In this document: positions 1 through 10,833 of the stretch, in pieces
Numbering within the stretch: position 1 is the first letter of the stretch
How the letters are laid out: every line of letters starts with the position of its first letter
NCBI GenBank assembly: GCA_030248225.1
Contig: JASANE010024940.1
Coordinates: 1-64,000, forward strand
From: Trileptium ribeirensis
Lineage: Eukaryota > Nematoda > Enoplea > Enoplida > Thoracostomopsidae
DNA: 64,000 nucleotides
Direction of reading: 5' to 3'
Program-made: the position numbers and the translations under genes
The notes under the pieces: model-generated
What the model was told of the DNA's origin: nothing
Seen by the model: only the letters and a program-made list of their open reading frames with translations
Databases searched by the model: none

Positions 1-62
1 TCCAACAATGAAATGAACACGTTTTTATATACTGTAGTAGAGCATATGATTTCTACACAGTT

Positions 63-383
63 TTGACGCCAATGTTGAAACGTATAGCCGAGGTTAACAC
101 AATTGAATTATCGGATTTAATCTTAGGAAGAAGACTAATGTCTAAAAGCAAACAAATATGCTTTAATTTTGTTATACAGCATTGTCAGTTTGCTTTGTGG
201 AAAGCACGTTGCATGTTTAATTTTGATAGAAAATTGGAATCCCCAGAAGAAATTTTCGAAGAAAATGTTTTTAAGTCACTTTGTAGGATTAGAACGCGTA
301 CAAAGCGTCAACTTTTCTTCACAATGTTTAATGATATAATTTCACCAATAGACACTATATTAAGTTTTCGGCTGTCACTATAA
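63..383 (+). pseudogene. LINE reverse-transcriptase protein, C-terminal tail relic
   Basis: An open frame of about 106 codons that lacks a convincing ATG and so looks like the end of a longer protein. The middle part (QICFNFVIQHCQFALWKARC, then an Arg/Lys-rich stretch ending RIRTRTKRQLF) resembles the conserved tail found after the reverse-transcriptase domain of many non-LTR retrotransposons, where a hydrophobic helix ends in IWKxR and is followed by a basic helix. No polymerase motif lies in the window because the upstream part is outside it. A T-run follows at 391-398. It is a 3' fragment lying next to the LTR element. The assignment rests on this motif resemblance only. Confidence 0.35.
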
Positions 384-555
384 TAGCGTGTTTTTTTTGT
401 CTTAAAGCTGTGTTTCTTGGAAGTATTTTGAATATTAGATTCAATGGTTGTTGTGTGGATTTATATGAGATAATCATGTTCGCATGCGTAACTATAACTG
501 TATATCTCTACAAACATGTTATAATGTTATTTGAAGAAAATAAAAATTATATATA

Positions 556-1917
556 TACTCGTGTGTCGGAAAAGAGAATAGGAAAGAGTTACGAAGTTGG
601 AGACATTCGCGGTCACCGTCGCGGGTTTATAGTACTTAGATTTGTAGGAGTTTTCAACGTAACTTTCGGTTTAGATCAAATCGGAACAAATCTTAAGCTG
701 GCTAGGAATAAAGTTTTATAACCGAAATGGGATAAACACAGGGCGTAGTAGTTTTCATGAGAAAGCTTACTTTCAATATCCCCCGACCCCGTAAACGCTT
801 GATACTCGCAGTATCGGGTCTCTCTCTCCATACGAAACGCCTGGGACAAAAAGTGTAGTAATCAAGTTGTGCAAATGACGGCGGCCCTAGATGAGCGCGT
901 AACGGGCATGCAAACTTAGTGCTAGCATAGCACAGAAATCACAAACCGGGTTGAGCTCGGGTGGATAAGGGTAAGACCGAACCAATTTCTCATGATGCAT
1001 TGGTAAGGAAATTGATCGAAAAAGCCACGCCGCTTACCACCTCGGAGCATGGTGCCCTGCCCGGCACCTTGCGTCATTAAGTTATTCATAGCTTGCGTTA
1101 TTGAATTAATTATGGTGGTTATCTGACTCATGATACGTGTCCAATTTTTATGTGTTTATATACGCGTGTTCATCAGTAAATAGCTGAATTACTTATCATG
1201 GCTCACAAGCGATACGTTTACCCGTTTTAGTTGTTCACGTAAGGTTGGTTTAGTTGTTCACGTTAGGTTGGGTCAAGCTTACAATCGAGTGTAAGGCACC
1301 CCGGCAGCGCACGATTAATATTTATTTCATATCCGAGAACTGCAGTGCATGATAATATAGCGTTGAAGCAGGTGCAGTCGAATTACTAAAAAAGTTTACA
1401 TACACACAGCCCGCTTTGGGGTCCTGGTAAAATAGTTGCAGGCACAGGGCGCTCGCCAGTTGCCTTATATAACGACCTACATAAGATAAAAAGGGGTTCT
1501 GGTGGCAGCTCTCCAGTGTCCCACCGCTATTTTACTCGAGCGGAGAGCCGAAATGGGTCCCGGAGAGTAAGTCTTATTTATCTAAGGGGTCGTACTTGGG
1601 ATACTGGGACACGACCAAACCGGGTCCAAATGATCTTAGGCTAATGAAGGAAAGACGGGTCAGCCTTATTACCTGTGAGAGGTCTTAAGGTCCGACCCTC
1701 CCTCAGGGGGACCGTCATGCCACTAGCACGTGGGCCAATATAGGAGCCAGGCCGAACACCCTGGTAAACCCGACGGCAGCCTACTAAGCTAAGCGGTTCC
1801 CTTAGGTCATCTAGCAGATCACCGGGGAGTCGTGGAAGCCGGGGTTGTCCGGGCACCACATCAAGAAAAAAGGTGGTGCAATTGGGATTTCTCAGGGCCA
1901 GAACTGGCCCTAGAGCA
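556..1917 (+). repeat. Left LTR copy (probably 5'-truncated)
   Basis: Direct repeat of 11922-13238. Shared sequence begins at tactcgtgtgtcgg and ends at an 18-bp perfect palindrome (1894-1911) followed by ctag and a terminal CA (1917). The right copy and an old relic at 19445-19769 both end ctagtaca, which supports CA as the true LTR end. This copy carries a near-exact 20-bp tandem duplication around 1230-1268 (tagttgttcacg) that is single in the right copy. It keeps about 40 bp near 1790-1830 that the right copy has lost. The start has no clean TG at the boundary; the first TG is at 562. Confidence 0.75.
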
Positions 1918-3488
1918 TAAATTTAATTGGGGGCCACTCCGTAAGGCGTCAATAAAGTTTTTGGGACAAAGGTTTTCAAAGCATTAGGTGAAGGACCTCT
2001 CGAACACACAAAATTCAAATTTCACCAGGACCATGCTATTTAATATAGTCAATATCAATGATGCGTCAAGTCTATATGAACTGCGTTGTTATACTATATG
2101 CGTTGCTCGGTGGAATTGAAGGCCTAGTGCTTGCTGGCACGCATTACGGGTAACTTGGAACTGAGCTCATGCGTTCCAAGGGTTGGTGCAGTTGCTCGGC
2201 GTTTCGGCAACTCAAAGTAAATGTTCTAACCTCTCGGGCAGGAGTCACATTTTATCCGGAACTAGGCTTTAAGTGGAAATAGTACCACCTGGACCGTGTG
2301 AGCTGAAAGGTGTTCCGAAATGCGAAGAAAATTGGTGGAAAACGCGAAATACTGGAATAGTGTCTGACTGGTAAGGTCCGCGGCAGCTGGCAGTGTTTTG
2401 CGGCGTCCAGTATGACTAATCGATATCGCTGTTTCAGGGTACAAGTGATCGTACAAATTGTCGAATGTGGTAACTGAGCTGTTGAGTGAACTAATTCTAA
2501 TTTACTTATCACTGCTCATACTGTCATTAAACACTTCAAAATTTCTGGTGTTAATAAGCGAACTGTTGACTGTTGTAATACTCAATCGCCTAGATTTTAA
2601 CCGAGTTCTTGTCTGTATTCTACTATTACCCAGTGCCGTTTTGGCAGCGAATATTGTGACCAGAACGTTGATATACGTTTTACTAACACTGACAATCACC
2701 GTTTGCCGTAAATATTTTGGACAATAACTGGCCAATTGGTATTTTGCCCGGTGTACAGTCAATCAATTTCAACGCCATGGTTGGACAGCCTTACAACGAG
2801 CCTTCACCGACCGACTCGAAAGAAACGACGTGGTGCCATCAAATCTCAAAGGATCTTGATTGACATTTCGCTGATCGAACTTATGGTCAGTATTTGATAT
2901 TAATGTATGAAAGTTGTATATTTTTTGCCTACTTTTGTGAGTACTATACGAGTTGGGATTACTATTGTGAGCATAACTGTCTGCAATAACCGCTTCTTAC
3001 CAACAAATTTAGTAAACCTGTCTAGCATGCACCCCTAAGTCGGAGTCAGTACCTAACATCCCAGTCCTGATATTGTTAACGGGTGGTAAATGATCTAACA
3101 AGGGGTATTTGGAGGTCATTTAACTAACACTAATTTGCCCAGAGTAACCATTAAATTGCTTGCCAAGGAGTAACTAGGCCTGGAAAATTGAAAACTAACG
3201 ACTGATAAATCAGCCGAGTTTTGGTGTGTCGATCCACAAGCTCACTGAGAGAGAGCAACGTGAAACGAAAGGGACAAAGTAGAGCTGTCCCACAAGTAGT
3301 GGTAAAAGTCAAACTGATTGAAGCGGGGCGAAAGTTTTACACTCTCAATCACATACCTAATTTGTAGGTACACGAGTATTATAGTGAACTCGAAGCTTGC
3401 TTAATAGTAGAAAATTCCACTAGTAAAGTAAACACGTATATCTAATTATACATTTAACATCTGTGCTCAGGTCAGGTCTGAAATACGG
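1918..3488 (+). other. Untranslated leader of the LTR element
   Basis: About 1.6 kb between the left LTR and gag. A TGG-initiated stretch (tgggggccactccgtaagg, from 1927) lies where a tRNA primer-binding site is expected, but I cannot match it to a particular tRNA. The short frames at 2252-2762 on both strands look like chance. Confidence 0.4.
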
Positions 3489-5089
3489 ATGCCCAGCAGC
3501 TCAAAACAAATAAGGCTTATTGATAAATTCGGAATAAAAATGTCATTACCAGCGAGCGCAAATAGAACGACGATTAGCGGCACGTCAGCAACAACTAATA
3601 TAGGATGTGGCACGACCACTACGGCTGGTAGTACAAACGGACCAAGCCCCACTGTATCACGATACCCACTAGTAGCAATCCTACAGCAGCTGATGGAACG
3701 GACAACGACAACAGCGCCAATCATACAAGTACGCGACATCCCACCGTTTTCAGGAGCTGACGGACAGAACTTTGGGGCCTGGTTAGCTATGTACAATAAC
3801 CTGACGGATGCGAATGTATGGACGCTTGACCAGAAACTAATTTGCTTCCGGCTGTATTAAAGGGAGAGGCGCTTAAGATTTATGAGAGTTTCCCAGACAG
3901 CCCGAAACAAACGTATGAAGCCCTTTGCTACAATATGGGTTTCATGTACTCCTCCTCGCAGCGAGATGAAGACGCATTAATCATGTTATGCATGCGCATA
4001 CAGGGACACCGAGAATCGGTCGCTATGTACGGACTTGACCTTCAAAACTTAGTGGACAAAGCATTCCCTGAGGTTGAAGGCGAAAAACGTGACGCGCTAT
4101 TGCAGAAGTTTCTGCGACAAGAACTAACAAAGGAGTTAAAATCTGACATAATAGGGAAAACTTATCCGTCTTTCAAACACATGATGGATAAACTTAAGTA
4201 TAAGAAGGACGCCTTAGTTGCATCCCAAAAGGACGTGATCGGAATGCCGGTTCGCAAAACCAGCCGGTCTAAGACAGTAAATTGCATGTCGCGAGGAAAT
4301 GAAAACACTCAACTAGTGGATCGGATCCGCGAAGCTGTAGATGAGAATAAGCGCACCACAGCCGGCAGCGATGCTACTATCGTTCGGCTTATCGATGTAC
4401 TGGACAAGCGCACCGAGCAACACCAACTAAATGCAATGATGCGGAATAATGGGATACCGTCGCTAGGCGCTGCTGCAATACCATCAGCTACTCCAGTAAG
4501 AACTCAATGCTTCCGATGTGGTTATTTAGGACACTTTGCCAGAGCCAGAGAATGGCCGTACTTTCGAATGCACGTGTATGATCCACTGCAAAATGAGTAC
4601 ACGCGATTAGCCACACGAGCAGCGCCGCCCTACATACAAAATGCACCGCCGCCGACTACTAATGGATACCTTAGCATACCGACAAAATATACCAACGCAC
4701 CTCCACAGTACAACAATCGTCCACGCTACCGAGTAGTTGAGCATAGAGGAGGAGGGCGACATTCGCGGCGCGAAGACTGGAATAATCAGCGAGCACTCAC
4801 AAGCTACGGGCAACAAGGTTATTATTGTCCTGAACCCGCTGCTTATTCATATACCAACCATTACAGCGCTGAGTACAATAACAGGTCGCAAGGTCGAAAC
4901 GCAAACGAATACAATTATCAGAATAGCGTATATAATGCTAGATCTGGCGGACGCTATGCCGGTCCACCACAACCTATGTCGGCCGAAGCCGCACCTTTCC
5001 GCCCGCGTACGCCTAGAAGTGCTTTGGTACAATACCAATCAACTAGGAGTAGTGCCCCGCAATCGAACTTCACCGGCACCCCTGAATAA
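3489..5089 (+). pseudogene. Retrotransposon Gag, frameshifted
   Basis: Gag forms the particle that packages the element RNA. The reading begins at ATG 3489 in one frame and continues from about 3842 in another, so there is a frameshift at about 3842. The first part has a Thr/Ser-rich N-terminus and then a capsid start (PPFSGADGQNFGAWLAMYNN). The second part continues a typical Ty3/gypsy capsid (LKGEALKIYESF, then a basic helix near DALLQKFLRQELTKELKSD). A zinc knuckle follows at about 4506-4548 (CFRCGYLGHFARAR). Its fourth zinc ligand, normally Cys, is Arg, so the knuckle is damaged. The tail is rich in Tyr, Asn, Pro and Arg. After the stop at 5087 and another at 5102 the same frame reopens from 5105 to 5335 with an acidic stretch, probably the original C-terminus. 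Confidence 0.75.
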
Positions 5090-5335
5090 CATCGAGCGGA
5101 CTGACCGCCGCAGTGCAGAAGTAATGTCGGTAACTCAAGCAGCCGCCTAGATGTCATGCGACATGAAATGTCGACGCTAGAGGAACGCGCAGGGGCTGGT
5201 TTAGGCACGCGATCGGAACAAATGAATACAATGATCACCGACGATGGAAGAGCGCATGAGCATTATGACACCAGCACTGATACGGAACACGAGTACGCAA
5301 ATCAATTTAACTGGAACCAACCTTGTACCAAGTAA

Positions 5336-6599
5336 ACCTGTTGCAAACAAATAGAAACACACCACTGATAATGTCACAAGCGATCGGGTCGTGGCATGGC
5401 AACCAAGAACCAAATGCATGCGAGGATGAATTAGCTGATAACGTAGAAGTAGATACAAAATGAATAAAAACCCAAACGGCACACGGCTTTATCGTTTCCA
5501 ACCCCTGGCGCGCAGTGTGTGACCCGAGATCTTATGAATAACAGTTTGCCAACTGTTGTGTATGTATATCCCAATAGGAAGTCAGCGCGAAGTGATGATG
5601 AGTACCGAGATACCGAGAGGAGTGAGAGGGAAAGAGGAGTCGAGCAACTTATGGAACTAAGGGAACCTAACATACCTGATATGGCGAGTGAGAAATATGA
5701 GAGATGGCCGTTCGGACTTCGGGGGCCGATTAATAGGGCATCCATGTATGGCAATGACCCCAACGCTGGGTGGCTGCATATTGGATGGAACCTAATGGAC
5801 TAATGGAGAAAGAACCTAATGAACTTATGGATAGAATGGAACCTAGAGAGACGCCGTTCGGACTTGGAGGGCTGATTAATAGGGCTCGCGTGTCTGGTAA
5901 AGGCTCTAATGCCGGCACGGTTACACCTGACAAACCCGCGAATTTTCTTGAAGCCCAGTTAATGGTCGAGGGCGATGGAGACGTATGGCCTTGCCTTATT
6001 CAAAATTGTATGTGTGTAGTATGGTGTAATCGTATGAATGTTGTTGCTCATATTGTTGATTCAATGGTTGATGTAAGCCCGGAACCAGAATAACTTGCGG
6101 ATGAAATAGTGAACCTAGTGGAACCTAATAAACTTGCGGAACTAGCGGATACCGAGAACCTAATGAAACCTAACCTAGCGGAACTAAATGGAAGGAATGG
6201 AATGCCGAGGAACTTAATGGAAGGGAACCGAGAACCAAGGGAACTAAGTGAACTAAGGAACCTAGTGAATGCATTATATGGAACTAAACTGACTTCCACC
6301 AATTTAAGGCGGCCGTGTGAGGCTCTGTAGCTTTTCATCCGACCGGGGAAGACCGCTCGTGGACAATGGTCAGGTGCGAAGGAGACCTTCAGAACCCGGG
6401 TCATTCTGATTGTCTTAGCTACGTTCAAAATTCGAAAGCGTATGTGGACCCTAGTATCTTTCAACCGGCCGGGGAAGACCGCTCGTGGACACTGGCCAGG
6501 TGCGATGGAGGCCTTCGGGAACTGAGCCGTCCTCATTGCCCTAGATCCGTTCAAAATTACAATTTATGTTTAGGATCGAACGCGTATTGAGCTCGGTCC
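5336..6599 (+). other. Decayed internal region with two tandem duplications
   Basis: Frames are short and interrupted. Two pieces about 146 bp apart (5711 and 5857) encode similar peptides, FGLRGPINRA and FGLGGLINRA. A second duplication has a 126-bp period (about 6331-6456 and 6457-6582). It is open in one frame and encodes GEDRSWT..RC twice, each about 42 residues. This is where pol would be expected, but no DTG/DSG protease or YxDD polymerase signature is visible in any frame I read. Confidence 0.4.
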
Positions 6600-7154
6600 A
6601 TGAGTCTAGGTGCCGTAGGAACCAATCGGGTCGAGGTCTGCGGTTTTCATATATCGTTAAACAGCTTATCCAACCAGCACGTGAATATGTGTGCGGCCGA
6701 GTGCAATCGGGTCGGAGCCGGTATGTCTGAATTGTGTGTAGAACAGGAAGGGGAAGCTATGCAACATGTGAGTGAAACGGGTTTCGGACCACATGGAGGT
6801 GAAACTACGCTGAGTGCCGAAGATATTTTGGGAAAAGGAAATCATGACAGTCGAGCTGAATTTTGCGGAACCACTGAACTTACTCATATTGAGGTGAAAT
6901 CTAGTAAACTGAGAAAGAACCATGTCAAGGAAGAAGAACCAATAGTTACTGAGAAAGGCTCGAAGGTTATGATTGTGGAGCCCAGAGTAAGTGAAACGCT
7001 AGAAAACGCCCAAGGAATGAACCGAGCAGGACGCCAACAAGAAGAAAAAACAGAAGTCATAACGTGTCAAGTAAGTACTGAGAAGGCAAGTGAACTCGGA
7101 ATCAATCCGACCGGATCGCCGGTCGATTTAATGAAATTAATCGAACAGCACTGA
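6600..7154 (+). CDS. Unidentified frame inside the LTR element, upstream part
   Basis: ATG 6600 to TGA 7152, 184 codons. The product is rich in Glu, Lys and Thr, has several Cys near the start and no membrane segment. I do not recognise it. The next frame (7176-7772) lies in the same phase and is separated only by this TGA and a few codons, so the two may be one broken protein. Codon content and GC resemble gag rather than the host introns. Confidence 0.3.
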   Translation: MSLGAVGTNRVEVCGFHISLNSLSNQHVNMCAAECNRVGAGMSELCVEQEGEAMQHVSETGFGPHGGETTLSAEDILGKGNHDSRAEFCGTTELTHIEVKSSKLRKNHVKEEEPIVTEKGSKVMIVEPRVSETLENAQGMNRAGRQQEEKTEVITCQVSTEKASELGINPTGSPVDLMKLIEQH

Positions 7155-7175
7155 AATCACCCGAGTGGTCAGGGG

Positions 7176-7772
7176 ATGTACAAACTTTCGGCCGAGTTAG
7201 TATATATAGGACGATTGACAATGTTGGAACCAACTCAACGATACACAAGTATGAATTTAAACCGAAGGTGCTCGCGAATATACAAACAACTCCTGCTAGA
7301 CATCGTATTAAGGAGATTGCTCGCATTAGATAACACCAGTGAAACAGTACAGCCCCTGGTTTTGCAGGTATTACCAGACGAGGAGCGACTAGTGCTACTG
7401 GGCTTGAATTCAGAATTCGTGCCCGCAGTCAAACGGGAATGGGACGGAAAATTTCCCCATTACACGCTCGCGCTATCTAAGCTGCGTTTCGGAGAAGATC
7501 GGATGCCAGTGAGAACACTATTTCACCGGAATGTCATAGCTGTGTCGGAGCGGAAATGTCATGCCCATCAGTTGCTCAGGATCCGAGTGGCTGAGACGGC
7601 CCAAATCGACCGACAGCGGGACGCTGCCATTTTGTCAGGGCTGTTAGGGTTCGCATCTCCGTTTCTACATACTATGCCAGGCATACACGTCAGTAGTTGC
7701 ATGTTGAAACACCTAGAGGGACTCTTGAAATCAAGTTATCAACTCAATGAGCATCGCACAAGCAATCACTGA
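7176..7772 (+). CDS. Unidentified frame inside the LTR element, downstream part
   Basis: 198 codons from ATG 7176 to TGA 7770, in phase with 6600-7154. The protein is Leu/Arg-rich (LLLDIVLRRLLALDN, LPDEERLVLLGLNSEF) and looks like a soluble helical protein. No catalytic motif is recognised. It starts 21 nt after the previous stop. It overlaps the start of the next frame (7747) by 26 nt in another phase, an arrangement that could reflect an original overlap or a later frameshift. Confidence 0.3.
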   Translation: MYKLSAELVYIGRLTMLEPTQRYTSMNLNRRCSRIYKQLLLDIVLRRLLALDNTSETVQPLVLQVLPDEERLVLLGLNSEFVPAVKREWDGKFPHYTLALSKLRFGEDRMPVRTLFHRNVIAVSERKCHAHQLLRIRVAETAQIDRQRDAAILSGLLGFASPFLHTMPGIHVSSCMLKHLEGLLKSSYQLNEHRTSNH

Positions 7773-8591
7773 GGTGTATCGATCTCAAGTTCCTATTCTC
7801 CTGACATTCATCGTGTGCACGGTACGACACAGTCTAAACTTCATGCCTAGGGAGGAGTGTACGTTCACCACTTATGGCGAGTGGGACTATACGGGGAACC
7901 TGTCCTCCAGCTATGGGACAATGAGGAGAGATGGGACAGTATCCATTCGACCAAGTAGCACACAGGGCTTGCACACGCCATATGAACTTATAGCGTATAG
8001 GGAAGCCAATTTGCAGTTTTTAGAAGCCAAAGCGCACCTTACTTGTTGGATAACCTAGTTACGGAATCCGACTAATCCGGACCCAAAGTTCCAGTGCTGT
8101 CAATACATCACATCGTATACGCTATAATGGCTAACGCACATTTCAGAGAAGTAAGTAGCAAACAAAAGCGCGAAGAACTATTGTACCTGCGACTATTGTG
8201 GCTGCGCAAGCCCACTCAAAACATCTGGCAGAGTGACGCAATCGAAGACATGGGCCAAATTCCAAACACGGACCATGACGCTGACATAACCTTCATCGAC
8301 GAGGAGGAACTTAAAGTAAGTTGAGTGCAGCACTCAGTGACTCTGGCGGGGACGAATCTGACATGCCCGCAATTGAATCACTCGACTCAGACGACTCTCA
8401 TCTTCGAGTTAAATTTCGCCGCGGCCAATGAAAATGTCAGTTATAAACACGACACTACCGTTGACAGAAGTGATCGGGCACCACCGACCGGGTCAGTACG
8501 GTATTCTTCAAACGGATTAGGATACTGTGTACAAGCCGCAGTCGGATTGTTAACCCAGGGAACCAAAATAATGGGATTACTTATAGCCTAG
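7747..8591 (+). pseudogene. Unidentified frames before the envelope-like segment
   Basis: Two pieces. The 7747-8058 frame begins with a hydrophobic segment (VPILLTFIVCTV at codons 15-26) that could be a signal peptide or anchor. The 8094-8591 region is open in one frame apart from a TGA at 8322. Around 8322 a different frame gives a strongly acidic run (DSGGDESDMPAIESLDSDD), which suggests that a frameshift rather than the TGA marks the original path. I cannot name the protein. Its position suggests an upstream, surface-like part of the envelope region. Confidence 0.25.
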
Positions 8592-8766
8592 CTGATCCTC
8601 CATCATTTAGGGCAGACTCACGCTATTGCTACGCCATTTTCAGACCAAGTAGCACGCTTAGGAGCCTTGGTAAATCAACAGGTGGGCACTCTGATCGAAC
8701 CACAAGGTTTAGTAATAACTGCCTCGCAATCTACTTTTCTACCAATCATTCTACGGCTATCTTTAG

Positions 8767-9414
8767 ATGGACAGCAACCTAGTAGGCAAGCAACCGGTAT
8801 GGCCTGGTGCGTATACACTACCAGGGGTAAACTATGCTTGGGGAATTGCTGCCCCAGTCCAAATTTTACTGCCGGATTTACAACAAAAAGTACAAGAATT
8901 AGAAAGAGAATTAAGAAGTACATTTCAACGTGTTTTGGACACCAGTTATTATATAGCACTAATGCGCGAATATTGAGAGAATAACGCTCATCTTTGTGAG
9001 GATCCTGAAGTCCGAAAGAAACGATTTCTCACTGCATTAGCTGGCGCCGCAGGCGTAGTAACAGGTTTTCTAGGCATCGGCGTAGCGTTCACCAATGCAG
9101 TACATCCTAAGGGTTTAAATAAGCAAGTACTCGCGTTATCCAAGCAAATGAGAAACACCTACAATGTCGCTTACGGTAATTCGCGAGCCATTATGAAACT
9201 AACGCACGCTAACGAGGAGTTATACTCATTCTTACGTCATGAAATGCAGGAGATGGTCACCATGATTAACCAGGTAAGGTGCCAAGAACAACGCTACGTT
9301 ACTGAGCTAGTCAATCACATGTTTCGCACCAGCCTTCGATCATCGGCCGACGCCGTCATGGAAGCCATGATGAGCGGCCAACTATCACCGAAAGTAGTGG
9401 ACGCACCTTTATAA
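8767..9414 (+). pseudogene. Envelope-like fusion segment, interrupted by TGA
   Basis: One frame is open from 8767 to 9414 except for TGA at 8974-8976. Upstream of the stop is a heptad-like coiled coil (LQQKVQELERELR). Downstream, a dibasic furin-type site (RKKR, about 9013-9024) is followed at once by about 22 residues rich in Ala, Gly, Val and Phe. A long helical region without Pro comes next. This order (cleavage site, fusion-peptide-like segment, heptad region) is typical of class I envelope proteins of errantiviruses and retroviruses. A C-terminal membrane anchor is not seen, so the protein is incomplete or the assignment is wrong. It sits just before the polypurine tract, as env does in such elements. 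Confidence 0.45.
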
Positions 9415-9502
9415 AGAACTTATTCCAAAAGAACTAGCAGATAGCGCAGACCTAACTCAAAACAACGCACGCTAGAACGTACCCCCAAACAAAGACAAAA
9501 CC

Positions 9503-9519
9503 AAGGGGGGGGAGAGGGA
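9503..9519 (+). promoter_or_regulatory. Polypurine tract of the LTR element
   Basis: Seventeen purines, including eight consecutive G, 88 bp after the envelope-like frame. In LTR elements a tract like this primes plus-strand synthesis and lies directly before the 3' LTR. The right-hand direct repeat, however, begins only at 11922, which is the basis of the long-LTR proposal in the findings. No comparable tract precedes 11922. Confidence 0.5.
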
Positions 9520-9589
9520 TTAATCACTGAACAACCTACAACGCAAACAATCTTTAATAATAGACTTATTGCTTTCACCACTATTATAG

Positions 9590-10833
9590 ATGCGGCGAAG
9601 CTACAGTACCGGAGACATCAACGAACCCCGGATTCCAAAGGCCGTGCAGCTCGTGGCGGCGATGATGGGCGAGAACACGTATCCATCCGTACCTGTATAC
9701 CCTACTCCACCTTGCTACGCCGAGCACATGTGGGAGAAATTCGCACTCGAAGGAACCAGACGACCCATGCTCGCAAATGAACATATGACCAGGGACCCAA
9801 TCGTGCAGAATGGCCAACGATACATCAGCGTCACCGAACACAACCACCTAGGCCTACTAGAGCTCATCGGACAACCGAAGGCAGCCGAAGAACTGCTGAA
9901 GGCCGACCTCGGCTCCAACAAACTGCATCTCCGCAGCAGCGAATTTCCAACACACCTTGCCATGGAAGCTGCGGCATCGCCTTATTGCGTAACGGCAGCA
10001 TCTAATGCGGCCGATTCTGTATGCGAAATTCAGCATGACCGATTACGCCAAAGAACTGGAGGCCATCGGCAACTGGCTACTCCTCAGCCCGTCCTGGGAT
10101 CACTTCTGGGGCATCGGTACCGTCAGTCACCAATGTTTCTGAGACGATGGTATTCTACAACGTCACCGGTCAATTGCTGGAGGAGATCCGTGCATGTAAC
10201 CGAGATGGCCTTGTGCGATGGCTCCAAGTTGTCATCGTAGGTGACGAACGAGCAATGCCCTTGCTCAGTGTCGCAAACCAGCATAATTGGCTGGTTTTCA
10301 CCTGGCCGCACACGGAAATGGCCGACCTGGTGTAGTGGGCCAATGCTTTCATCACGCCACAAACGGACTGTGTCATCGTTCTAGGCGGATACAACAAGGT
10401 GTGGCGCGAGGACAGGATGGTTTACTCACCCTGTGCGTGCATGAAACGTATTGAGCGACGGCTACCAGTGCTCGCACGGCGCCTCCGAGAAAGTGCTGCT
10501 GTCTTCGTTGCCGCGCCGCCGCAGTATTGGAACGCCATCAACTACATCAGTGAGGCGTGGGGTGCGGAACTGCGCTCCTGGAAACTGCGTCTTACCCAAG
10601 AACATCAGGCCCTGCGGAACGTCATCATGCCCACATGGTCATAGTCATTGTTGGTACCCGAAGCCTGGGACACTGTCGGACCGTTTAACCGGGCAGAAGA
10701 TCGCCAACGATGGACGGAAACAGTAGTGGCGCCCGCCTATTGCAGGGAACTGATCAACTGGGTAGGCCATTATGCTCGTAGCACTGGACTCTTTCGCCTG
10801 AACGAGCGACCAAGGGAAGATGAAGAAAATTAG
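9590..10833 (+). pseudogene. Unidentified frame between polypurine tract and right LTR repeat
   Basis: ATG 9590 opens a frame of 216 codons. From about 10030 another frame carries the coding-like sequence (MTDYAKELEAIGNWLLLSPS). From 10147 to 10833 a third frame runs on except for TAG at 10333 and TAG at 10642. Together this is a decayed protein of roughly 400 residues rich in Trp and Arg. Alternating hydrophobic strands and short Gly turns (VVIVGDE, VIVLGGYN, VFVAAPP) are faintly like an SGNH-hydrolase fold, but the catalytic Ser of GDS is absent (GDE). GC content is higher than in flanking host DNA. I cannot assign a family. Confidence 0.35.

Noticed and set aside
410..721. 103-codon + strand frame entering the left LTR, with a similar frame at 11873-12160
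   Set aside because: The similarity is that of the LTR repeats, and the frames begin outside the repeat in unrelated sequence.
922..1131. 69-codon - strand frame shared by both LTR copies (922-1131 and the matching part near 12420-12500)
   Set aside because: It is shared because the LTRs are repeats. It is antisense to the element and changes in the right copy do not respect codons.
556..1917. Helitron interpretation of the 1.3-kb repeats (hairpin followed by CTAG)
   Set aside because: The hairpin touches CTAG directly, no TC start or A/T insertion context was found, and the repeats bracket a gag-bearing element, so LTR is the better reading.
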